A DNA stretch of 64,000 bases from Fimbriimonadaceae bacterium (lineage in GTDB: Bacteria > Armatimonadota > Fimbriimonadia > Fimbriimonadales > Fimbriimonadaceae). Shown here piece by piece: positions 8,498-17,000 of this stretch. The position numbers and the translations under genes are program-made. How positions within the stretch are numbered: the stretch's first letter is position 1; every line of letters begins with the position of its first letter. The notes under the pieces were generated by a model. The model was given only the letters and a program-made list of their open reading frames with translations. It did no database searches and was not told the DNA's origin. The stretch spans positions 744,001 through 808,000 of the forward strand of contig JAHBTD010000002.1 in NCBI GenBank assembly GCA_019638775.1, read 5' to 3'.

Positions 8498-9724
8498 CTA
8501 GCCGATGGTTACCCACACCAAGCGTCGGATCACCTTGCTTCCGACCTTTGCCTCAAGTCGGAAAGGAAAGGTTCCAGCCGTGTCTTTGGGGATGCGGACC
8601 TCAAAAACCCGACGAGAGCTTCCGCGTGCATTGGCGATAAAGAAGTCGGTGTCTTGGCCACTTTGAACATCCCAGCCCTCAGGCACGTACACGTGGAATC
8701 TTCCTTCAACGCGATCCTGTGTATTCGACTTGACGTAACAGGAGAACTTCGCCACGACGTCGATATTGTTAACCGAGCGACGCGCTGGCTGAACCAGATC
8801 GAACTCGACGACCGGCGCGACCTCCCAGGAGGTTTTAAGAACAGCCGACTGCCCCGTTTGATCCGTGACGATGACTCGCAACAATCGATACCCCTCTGTC
8901 GAAGTAGCCGGAACGGTGGTCTCATAGTCCACGAATGCGCGTCCCTTGTTATCAAACCTTGGGAATGGCTTCTCAAAGGTCAGCGCTTCGTCTCTGCCAA
9001 ATCCTTCAGTTCGCATACCGATCATCTTTAACCCCAGATCGTTGGTACCGTTGAACGTCACTCGGATGCGATAATTCGATGCCGGGCTTGTGGTTCTTGT
9101 AATCACCTGGACGTTCCACTTCATGCCGCCGGGCACGTTCGAGCCTCGGTTGTAAGTGAGCTCGACCGGCGTCATGATCCGGGGAGTAAGCGCCTCGCCC
9201 TCCGTATTCGCCGCAACGGTGTCTACCCGCACACCAATCGTCTTGCCGTTATCCGCAGGAAGCGAGTCGTCGCCGGGATCCTCCACCGACGTTTCTACAA
9301 ACCAACCGCCTTCGGTCGGTTGTGATGCCACTTGAACAGTGAGCCGGTATCTCTCGTCGTCGGTCCAGGTCGGTGCGTTGGGATTTGATGCATCAAGCAC
9401 CCGAACTTTGACAACCGGCTTACCCTCAACTATCCCAACCCGGATTTCAAGGTTGTCCTTCCCTACCAGCCAACCGTTGTTCTTGAAATCATAACTGACG
9501 ACAGCCGTATCGCCTTCCGCGACCAAACATGCCGCATAAAGCCGATCCGGCTCCCACTGCATATACGAGCCTCGCGCCAGCTCATCCCACTCCTCAACGT
9601 CCAGCTTGCCGTCGATCTTTGGCGTGAGCGCAAGGCGTTGTGTTTCCACAACTTGCATGGGTGTTGAAAAGCTATCCTGTCCGGGGAGAGCAAGGAATAC
9701 GAGGGCCGGCAAAAACGACAGCAT
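8498..9724 (-). CDS. Secreted protein with CBM9-like domain
   Basis: A 408-residue protein with a short signal peptide (MLSFLPALVFLALPGQ). Residues about 30-190 contain the CBM9/DOMON-like opening LTPKIDGKLDVEEWDELARG and DNLEIRVG, a fold that binds sugars or haem in other families. About 200-400 hold two beta-sandwich segments (ATSTEGYRLLRVIVTDQTG; VYVPEGWDVQSGQDTDFF) resembling NEW3/Ig-like modules. No catalytic motif is visible. It could be a surface carbohydrate-binding protein, but the ligand is unknown. The next gene downstream is the DUF151 protein, 19 bp away on the same strand. Confidence 0.7.
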   Translation of the reverse strand: MLSFLPALVFLALPGQDSFSTPMQVVETQRLALTPKIDGKLDVEEWDELARGSYMQWEPDRLYAACLVAEGDTAVVSYDFKNNGWLVGKDNLEIRVGIVEGKPVVKVRVLDASNPNAPTWTDDERYRLTVQVASQPTEGGWFVETSVEDPGDDSLPADNGKTIGVRVDTVAANTEGEALTPRIMTPVELTYNRGSNVPGGMKWNVQVITRTTSPASNYRIRVTFNGTNDLGLKMIGMRTEGFGRDEALTFEKPFPRFDNKGRAFVDYETTVPATSTEGYRLLRVIVTDQTGQSAVLKTSWEVAPVVEFDLVQPARRSVNNIDVVAKFSCYVKSNTQDRVEGRFHVYVPEGWDVQSGQDTDFFIANARGSSRRVFEVRIPKDTAGTFPFRLEAKVGSKVIRRLVWVTIG

Positions 9725-9764
9725 AACGCCATTATAGACGTCTCTTTGAGTCTGTTCGATGCGG

Positions 9765-10316
9765 TCAGTTTGCTCGCCCTAGGGCTTCCTCAAACGCTTC
9801 CTTGGTCAGGTAGGTCTGAACGGCATCCATATACCTTCCCCGTCGCCAATATCGCGCCGGAATCACCCCTGCCTGCACATAGCCGACCTTCGCCTGCATC
9901 TTCTCTGACCCGATATTTCCAACGAAAAACTCAGACATCAGCATTCGCAACCCCAACACGTCAAATGCATAGCGGGCACGAGTTCGGGCGGCATCCGTTC
10001 CGTATCCCCTTCCCCACTCTTCCCGCTCGCCAATAAGCGTTCCTGTAACGGCAGTCTTGTGCATGTGGCTGATCTGATGCAGTCCACTGTTGCCGATGTG
10101 CCGCCCGTCAAGCGTCTCGATGGCGAACATGATGTCGTTATCCCTTCCGGCGCATACGGCGTCGAACCAGTTCTTCTCGGCAAGGCGCGTCATGGGGTGC
10201 TCGGGATGAGCCAAGTACTCGGTGATCTCCGGATCGTTGATCCAACGGAGACAGTTCTCAAAGTGCTTTTCATAGTCCAGAGGGACGAGCTGGATTTTTT
10301 GACCTTGCCAAGCCAT
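9765..10316 (-). CDS. GNAT-family N-acetyltransferase (RimJ/RimL-like)
   Basis: A 183-residue acetyltransferase. The acetyl-CoA binding region shows as GREEWGRGYGTDAARTRARYAFDVLGL (the Q/RxxGxG/A variant is RGYGT), after the beta-strand IGNSGLHQISHMHKTAVTGTLIG and before LRMLMSEFFVGNIGSEKMQAKVGY, typical of ribosomal-protein-alanine acetyltransferase relatives. Substrate cannot be predicted. Its start is about 90 bp from a decayed RHS fragment on the same strand. Confidence 0.88.
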   Translation of the reverse strand: MAWQGQKIQLVPLDYEKHFENCLRWINDPEITEYLAHPEHPMTRLAEKNWFDAVCAGRDNDIMFAIETLDGRHIGNSGLHQISHMHKTAVTGTLIGEREEWGRGYGTDAARTRARYAFDVLGLRMLMSEFFVGNIGSEKMQAKVGYVQAGVIPARYWRRGRYMDAVQTYLTKEAFEEALGRAN

Positions 10317-10404
10317 GTGTTATTGTAACTGGAAGTTATGAGTGTGGCGCGGCTTGTGTCTTGGCCTTTTCCGCCCCACCCATCTCTGCCTATCCTAAGC
10401 ATGG

Positions 10405-10636
10405 AGAGTTTCACCCTGGGATCAGTGACAGTGCTGACATAGCTCAAGCCGTTGAGCGCAATGGTCACTGTGTTGGCGTTGCTGTCCTGGATGTTCGTCA
10501 TGTAGCCGGAGCTGTTGAAGTTCAGCTTCACCCCGTGCTTGGTCGTGAACGTCCACGTCCCGTTGCCGTTGAGGACACGTGTGTCCAAGATGCCCGCCCG
10601 CCTCGGCAAACGCCATGTCGCTACCGTCGTGATATC
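10405..10636 (-). pseudogene. Decayed RHS-repeat fragment
   Basis: Translations of this minus-strand stretch align with residues about 225-305 of the full-length RHS protein encoded at 14046-17939. Matching phrases are NGNGTWTFTTKHGVKLNF versus NTNGTWELKSKSGIKYLF, and NANTVTIALNG, shared by both. The first part (DGSDMAFAEAGG) lies in a different frame from the rest (ILDTRVLNGNGTW), so there is a frameshift near 10595. Similarity stops after VTDP near 10405. There is no start or toxin tail. It is a relic of an RHS gene and probably not expressed as protein. Confidence 0.8.
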
Positions 10637-10674
10637 AGAAGAAGGCCTCAGGACTGTAGCCGTTCGCTAACATC

Positions 10675-10905
10675 TCAATAATCAGAATCATTCCACCAAC
10701 GGTTAAAAGCAATCATTCCCATAATAACTAAGACTCCCGTAATCAACCATCCAAATCCATACTTTATTGCTCCCGTGCCCGAGTTAAGCGTAACATTGAC
10801 AAATGTCGTGTGCCCCTCATATAGAGTTATAGCACCTCTTAAAAAGCAAAAAATAGCTACAAAGAGAAGAGGGATGATCACATGCCATTTGGAAAGCTCA
10901 TTCAC
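10675..10905 (-). CDS. Small two-helix membrane protein in the RHS locus
   Basis: A 76-residue product with two hydrophobic helices, about residues 8-28 (VIIPLLFVAIFCFLRG) and 48-66 (FGWLITGVLVIMGMIAF). Its start overlaps the end of the lipoprotein gene by eight bases, so the pair is probably co-translated. AT-rich relative to the flanks. No family is recognised. Given its place directly after an orphan RHS toxin tail and a lipoprotein, an immunity or accessory role is possible but not shown. Confidence 0.6.
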   Translation of the reverse strand: MNELSKWHVIIPLLFVAIFCFLRGAITLYEGHTTFVNVTLNSGTGAIKYGFGWLITGVLVIMGMIAFNRWWNDSDY

Positions 10906-11386
10906 GTACGTAAAACACTCCTCTAATGATTTCTAATTGATCTTCTGACAGGCTTGAATCATTTGAGTTCACTCCAATTACCTCAAGGACTGAATCATTC
11001 ATGAATAAAACAGTATGTGCTATATGCCCTTTATAGGTCGTCGACAGATGTACTATCTCAGAGCCTTGATCCGAGGCAGACTTAGACTCAATTATATCAG
11101 TTGCTGTTCGATCATTATCCTTAAGATACTCCCTCAGCACTATTTCGCGTTGCTCTAGTGTCTTCGCCGGCATATCAATCAGACAAAACTGAAGAGTCCA
11201 GCCATGCCCTGCTTTGTTCTTTTTCAAACGCACAAGCTCCATATCATTAGAAATAGATGCCTCAATGCTATCATCATAGGGAATTCTCCAATTTCCCATA
11301 GCAAACGTCTGAATAGGCTGCCCCTCTTGCTTTGAGGCGCAGCCTATCAAAAACAGCATCACCGATAACAACCAAACGCTTTTCAT
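10898..11386 (-). CDS. Lipoprotein, candidate immunity protein for orphan RHS tail
   Basis: A 162-residue protein with a lipoprotein signal (VMLFLIGCASK, Cys at about residue 15), so it should be anchored in a membrane. The mature part has alternating strands and one helix (KTLEQREIVLREYLKDN) and no recognised family. Its ATG overlaps the stop of the orphan RHS gene by one base (TAATG), and its own stop overlaps the next small membrane gene. This tight coupling is typical of toxin-immunity pairs, and a membrane-anchored immunity protein would fit a toxin acting in the envelope. That role is an inference. Confidence 0.65.
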   Translation of the reverse strand: MKSVWLLSVMLFLIGCASKQEGQPIQTFAMGNWRIPYDDSIEASISNDMELVRLKKNKAGHGWTLQFCLIDMPAKTLEQREIVLREYLKDNDRTATDIIESKSASDQGSEIVHLSTTYKGHIAHTVLFMNDSVLEVIGVNSNDSSLSEDQLEIIRGVFYVRE

Positions 11387-12882
11387 TATCTTCTTAACCG
11401 ATCGCTCTCTACATATCTTCTCCTGTAAGATTCGCCTGCATCCCCTTCTAACCCATCATTGTTTCCGTCATAAAATTGATTATCAATCAAATCTTCGATT
11501 CGAGCCTTATGATTCGCGACTGGAGGTACACCCTGCGCACCCGTTGCTCCAGCACTCATTAGTGTCCATCCTGCTCCGCCAACAACGGCCGGTCCTCCGG
11601 GAACTCCCGCAGTCAAGCCCTCACCAGTTGCAGTCTGTACTAAACTCAGTCCGACATCATCTCTCAGATTTGGCTCTTTGTGTTCATTATCTCCTGGCCA
11701 TATTTCATCGTTTGGATTGTTCTCATTCGCAGTAGTGTACTCAAAGAAAGGCCTCCTATTTTGCAGTCCATACTCTGTCTCATATGCCATAATCCAGGAG
11801 TAAAGTAAACGACGTACGTAAAGACCATTAGGATCGGAAAAAATCAATGGATTATTTTCACAATAACTGTACCAATTCCTTCCATCCTTAATCGGATCCC
11901 TCGTCAGAAATCTCCCCGTACTCGGATCGTAGTACCGATGCCCAAGGAGCTTGTATCCGTGGTCCCCGTCCTCCTGATATCCGAACCCGCCTGCATAGCC
12001 GAACGGGCCGTTCCAGGTTCCACTGGAGGAGGTTAGATTTCCAAAGGCGTCGTATTGGCGCGTGGCACCGACAGTCTGGCTAGTCGTCCCCTGAGCCTCG
12101 GCGTTCTTGATGCCCGAGTGCATATATGTGGTCGTGCTTGAGCTTCGTTCAGAGACTCCCGGCGTGTAGACGGCCGAGCCGTCGCCAACGACAGGAGCCG
12201 TTACCCCAACACCGTCCCGCTTAAATGTAAAAGAGCCTGACGAGTCCGTCTTGGAGACCCGTGTGTCAAGTCCATAATACGAGAAGGAATTGGTCGTCAC
12301 GCCGGATCGGGTGATGCTGGTGATGCGATTCTCATAGTCATAGGCAAAGTTCGTTGCTGTACCGCCGTAGGTTATGGCTGTGGTTCTGCCCGCCGAGTCG
12401 TAGCTGTAAGACTTCGTCGTATTGCCGCCGACCGTGATACTCGTCAGCTTGTCGGCATTGTCGTAGTTGTAGCTTTCCGTGACGCTGTTAACCGTGCGCG
12501 TGGCACGGTTTCCATTGGCATCGTAAGTGTACGAGCCCGAGTAGCCAGTTCTGGATTCGGAAAGCAGCTGGTCGATGTCGTCGTAAGTGTAGGTCGTCGT
12601 TAGGCTGTCTTTTGTGTGCGTGAGCACGTTAGAGTTGTTGTCGTATGTGTACGACTGGCTCATAAGAGTTGCGTTGGATGAGTTCTTCAGCGAGATCGCC
12701 GTCACACGGGACATGGAGTCGTAGGTGAAGTCCTCGTACTGCCCGCTGTGAAGCGTGCGCTTCGTCAGCCGCGAAAGGTCGTCATACTCAAAGGTTGTAG
12801 ACTCGCCATAGCCGTTCTCAAGCTCGGTAAGCCGGGACAACGCGTCATAGGTATAAGTTGTGGTCAAGGAGCCGCCGACCAT
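11386..12882 (-). CDS. Orphan RHS core with variable C-terminal tail (5'-truncated RHS)
   Basis: A 498-residue product made of YD/RHS repeats from its first residues and lacking signal peptide and N-terminal domains. Its core (to about residue 335, through GHRYYDPSTGRFLTRDP, YCENNP and DPNGLY) is nearly the same as residues about 780-1135 of the full-length neighbour; long blocks of DNA match exactly, and similarity continues upstream to about 12900. The last 150 residues (after DPNGLY) are unrelated to the neighbour's tail and match no toxin family I recognise. It looks like a silent tail cassette that could be joined to the full-length gene by recombination. No ribosome-binding site is obvious at the first ATG. 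Confidence 0.75.
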   Translation of the reverse strand: MVGGSLTTTYTYDALSRLTELENGYGESTTFEYDDLSRLTKRTLHSGQYEDFTYDSMSRVTAISLKNSSNATLMSQSYTYDNNSNVLTHTKDSLTTTYTYDDIDQLLSESRTGYSGSYTYDANGNRATRTVNSVTESYNYDNADKLTSITVGGNTTKSYSYDSAGRTTAITYGGTATNFAYDYENRITSITRSGVTTNSFSYYGLDTRVSKTDSSGSFTFKRDGVGVTAPVVGDGSAVYTPGVSERSSSTTTYMHSGIKNAEAQGTTSQTVGATRQYDAFGNLTSSSGTWNGPFGYAGGFGYQEDGDHGYKLLGHRYYDPSTGRFLTRDPIKDGRNWYSYCENNPLIFSDPNGLYVRRLLYSWIMAYETEYGLQNRRPFFEYTTANENNPNDEIWPGDNEHKEPNLRDDVGLSLVQTATGEGLTAGVPGGPAVVGGAGWTLMSAGATGAQGVPPVANHKARIEDLIDNQFYDGNNDGLEGDAGESYRRRYVESDRLRR

Positions 12883-12992
12883 CGTCGCGCGGTCGCGGTC
12901 GTGGTGAAGGATAATAATGCTTGCGGATTGACTTAGTGATGATACTTGTATAGATTAAAAGCTGTGAAATGGTAATTGATCTCAAATAACAC

Positions 12993-13988
12993 TCATCTAT
13001 TTAATCTAATATAAGAAGGCGCATATGCACTATCCGCACCAAATTTTAAAGCATCCTTTGGGAATGCCATTAACCAACGCTTCTCAGGCCAATCTATGAG
13101 GTAAAAATGTTCAGGGGCGAAATTCTTAAGATTGATTTCGTTTGAATTTACAATAAAACCTGGCAATCCTCGCTTTTCAAAGAATAGGAGAACTTGAGGT
13201 CCTGTTGTGTATGCCCACCGCCCGTAATCATTTCCAGGCCAATCAAAGTCGTGTTGTGTTGGGATGTAGTTCCAGAGGAAATCCCAGCTCACACGACCTT
13301 GGGGTAGATCATATTCGGGAATATAAAGTCCACGTTCTATGAGTTGGTTCATAATCCACTTGTGCAAATAATTCATTTTTCGTGCAGAGATTGTCTCAAA
13401 AGTGCTAACGGCTGAATTTAAATACAATGATGCTGTATCTGCAGACGTGATCTGAGGCTTTATTCTTAGGAGTCTCCGATCAATTGACTGAGATAGCGAG
13501 TGAGGCAATTTAATACGTTCATTTGGAGCTATCTTCCATGGCCCGAAACCTTCATGATCAATGGCCCAGATACAATTTAGATCAGGCCATGGCAAAAGAT
13601 ATAGATCCGAACTTGAAATATTGGCAGAAGAAAGTGATTTGGTATCAACAATACGAGCTCCGCGAATAGGATTTTCATCTATTAGGACTAATTTATCAAA
13701 GCGAAGAATATCCTTCTTGAAATCTTCCCAGTCTGTGAATCGAGGCAATTCGGATGGAAAGTAATTCCATAAGTAGTCATTTCCTTTGCCATGCATCAAA
13801 GGCACTGTTGGTATCCATGGCATTGATTTATTTAGCATCTTTTGGAAATATTGTCTAAGTGCCATGGCGGATTCGCTGTCAAATTCTCTTAAGGAACTGT
13901 TTCCTATACATACGTTTAGTATCGATGACGTGGCGTTAGACAGCTCTTTGCAAATGATATCGCTGTAGGTTAGTTTTGATACATTCAT
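12993..13988 (-). CDS. Protein with two tandem related domains, candidate RHS immunity protein
   Basis: A 331-residue AT-rich gene directly downstream of the full-length RHS gene (58 bp away). The product is an internal duplication. Residues about 41-150 and 203-313 align, sharing phrases such as DYLWNYFPSE / DFLWNYIPTQ and LYLLPWPDLNCIWAID / FYLIDWPEKRWLMAFP. No signal peptide, membrane helix or known motif is seen, so it should be cytosolic. Position after the toxin tail, low GC and absence of paralogues in the window fit an immunity protein of the SMI1/SUKH style, but its family is not recognised. A 16-bp hairpin lies just before the start. Confidence 0.65.
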   Translation of the reverse strand: MNVSKLTYSDIICKELSNATSSILNVCIGNSSLREFDSESAMALRQYFQKMLNKSMPWIPTVPLMHGKGNDYLWNYFPSELPRFTDWEDFKKDILRFDKLVLIDENPIRGARIVDTKSLSSANISSSDLYLLPWPDLNCIWAIDHEGFGPWKIAPNERIKLPHSLSQSIDRRLLRIKPQITSADTASLYLNSAVSTFETISARKMNYLHKWIMNQLIERGLYIPEYDLPQGRVSWDFLWNYIPTQHDFDWPGNDYGRWAYTTGPQVLLFFEKRGLPGFIVNSNEINLKNFAPEHFYLIDWPEKRWLMAFPKDALKFGADSAYAPSYIRLNR

Positions 13989-13999
13989 AATATATACAT

Positions 14000-14035
14000 G
14001 ATAGCAGTTTTTCTCAGATGAGAAAAACTGCTATC
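14000..14035 (-). terminator. Long hairpin between RHS gene and downstream gene
   Basis: A perfect 16-bp inverted repeat (14000-14015 and 14020-14035, arms beginning GATAGCAG, with a four-base loop). It follows the RHS stop by ten bases and ends 11 bases before the next start. No long T-run follows on the minus strand, so it may be a processing or attenuation element rather than a full terminator. Confidence 0.6.
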
Positions 14036-14045
14036 TTGCCGTAAG

Positions 14046-17000
14046 TTAGAGCTTTTCGACTGGATCATCGAAAAAGCCGGGGTCTAATCCAGCTCTACCT
14101 CCATTAGTCCAGCCTCCGTAACCATATGCTGCTGCACCAACTGCTGGGTCTATGGCTGCACCGAGACCTTGCCCTGCCATGCCAGGATCTCTGAGAGCGA
14201 TTCCTCCTCCAAAGGCTAGGATACCGTTCCAAGGACTACTCCCCTTTCGCTTAATGGCATTCTCTCGCCAATTCTCCCAGCCTGGGGCAAACCTTTCTGC
14301 AGCATCGTCCGCGTAAGCATAGGTCGTCAGGTGAGGATGCGTATATTTGTCAGGGCCTTGACCATCGCCAATATGGTAATGTGGCGGCCCGCCATTGTGA
14401 CCATATTCATCGAATCTAAGCTTGGTCTTGCGTCCATACAACTCACGTGCAGCATCCTTGAGTTCTTTGTTAGTGGGAAATATCCAATAGGTAAGTTTCT
14501 TGCCATTGTGAAGTATCTCTTTCTCCCACCATAGACCCGTCGGATCCAACTGACTCACTGGATTGTTCCCGCAGTATCCATACCAATTCCTGCCATCCTT
14601 AACAGGATCCCGCGTCAGGAATCTTCCTGTGCTGGAATCGTAGTAACGGTGTCCAAGGAGTTTGTACCCGTGGTCCCCGTCCTCCTGGTACCCGAACCCG
14701 CCCGCATATCCGAAGGGTCCACTCCAGGAACCGGAAGAGGAGGTCAGGTTGCCGAAGGCGTCGTACTGGCGGGTTGCGCCAACGGTCTGGCTTGTCGTTC
14801 CTTGTGCTTCGGCGTTCTTGATGCCCGAGTGGATATATGTGGTCGTGCTGGACCGGCGTTCGGAAACTCCCGCCGTATAGACAGCCGAGCCGTCGCCAAC
14901 CACCGGAGCCGTGACTCCCACACCATCTCGCTTAAATGTAAAAGAGCCTGACGAGTCCGTCTTGGAGACCCGTGTGTCCATTCCATTATACGAGAAGGAG
15001 TTGGTCGTGACACCAGATCGCGTAATGCTCGTGATGCGGTTCTCATAGTCGTAGGCAAAGTTCGTGGCCGTACCGCCGTAGGTTATGGCCGTTGTTCTGC
15101 CCGCCGAGTCGTAGCTGTAAGACTTCGTCGTATTGCCGCCAACCGTGATACTCGTCAGCTTGTCAGCACTGTCGTAGTTGTACGTCTCCGTAGTCCCGCC
15201 CAACGCCTTTGTCGCCCGGTTTCCGTTCGCATCATAAGTGTAGGTGCAGGAATATCCAGTGCGCACCTCGGTCAGGAGCTGGTCGATGTCGTCGTAGGTG
15301 TAGGTCGTCGTTAGGCTGTCTTTGGTGTGCGTGAGCACGTTGGAACCGTTGTCGTAAGTGTACGACTGGCTCATCAAAGCCGCGTTCGACGAGTTCTTGA
15401 GCGAGATCGCCGTCACCCGAGACATGGAGTCGTAGGTGAAGTCTTCGTACTGCCCGCTGCTGAGCGTGCGCTTGGTCGTTCGCCCAAGAGCGTCGTACTG
15501 GAAGCTGGTCGTTTCGCTATACCCGTTCACCACCGAAGTGAGCTGAGAGAGCGAGTTATAGTTATAGGTCGTGGTCAAGGAGCCGTCGACCATCGTCGCC
15601 CGGCGGCCCAGAGTGTCATACGTGTAGCTCAGGTTGCCCTGCGGCGTGCTCAAGGCCGTCAACTCCGAAGCCGCGTTGTACGTCCAGCCGGTCGTGCCGC
15701 TGCCGTCCACCATTTGAGTCCGGCGATCGCCATTATCGTAGGTGAATGTCGTGTCGGTCCCTGTGGGGTAATCGACTGTGGTTAGCCGTCCCGCATCGTC
15801 GAAAACGTAAGCGATGGTTTCGCTCAGCGGGTTCGTGTAGGCGCTTGTTTGCCCGTTGGCATTGTAGGACCAGCTCTCCACCGAAGAGTCGGGCATGGTG
15901 AGCGAAGTTACTTCTCCACGGCTGTTGTAAGCATAGGTGCGCGTGTAGCTGCGTCCGTTAGTGATGCTCGTCAGCCAGCTATTGCTGTTGTAAGCAAAGG
16001 TGTGGGCCTCGCTCTTCGCATTGGTCGAGGAAGTGTTCCTTCCCGCTGCGTCGTAGACCATCGTCGAGGTCTTGCCACGCTCGTTGGTCGCAGAAGTCAC
16101 GTGCCCTTCGTTGTCGTAGACAGCGCTTGTCGTCGTGCTGTCGATGTTCGTCATCGTCACGCTGCGCATCCAGTTGTCGTAAGTGACGCTTGCTGTTTGG
16201 CTCAGTGCATTGGTCACCGACGTGATCCGGTTCAGTCCGTTGTACGCAGCTGTGGTTGAGTTGCTTGCCGGATCCGACACGCTGGTTACGTTTCCGTGGC
16301 TGTCGTAGCCGATCGTCGTTGTGTTGTTCTGCGCGTCTTTGGTCGTGTAGAGCTGTCCGTACGCGTCATACGTGTTCGTTACCGACGTGCGGTTCAGAGG
16401 ATCCACCACCGTCAGCAAGTTTCCTGTTGAGCTGTAAGTCATCGTCGTGACATTGCTCAAAGGATCGGTGATTGTCAGGGGCTGGCTAAACGCCGAATTG
16501 TACGTGATGGTCGTCGTGTGGTTCAGAGGATTCTTCGCCGTGAGCACGTTGCCCTTGCTGTCGTAGGTATACGTCCAGACCTTGCCTCTGCGGTCGGTGT
16601 GGGTCAAAACGTTCCTGTTCGTGTCGTAAGTGTAAGCGTCGCTGTAGGTTGCCGGGTCGACTTCCGAAGCAAGCAGCCCGCTAGAGTAGTTGTGGGTGAT
16701 GGTCTGGCTGCCGGGCAGGGTGATGACCGTGTTGGTCGAATTGTAAGTGTAAGTCGTCGAGTTCGAAAGCGGGTCTGCCCATGCAGTCTGTCGCTGGGTC
16801 GAATCGTAGGTGTTCGTCCAGGTATTGCCGCGCAGGTCCACTTCCGAAGTGATGTCGTGAGTGCTGTTGTAGCCGTAGGTCCGCGTCGGGGTCGTGCTGT
16901 TGATGGTTGGGTACGTGACGCCCGTCAAGTCCCCGCCGCTGCTGTAGGCAAAGCTCCACTCACGACTAAGCGGGTCGGTTATTGTCGAGACCCGTCCGTT

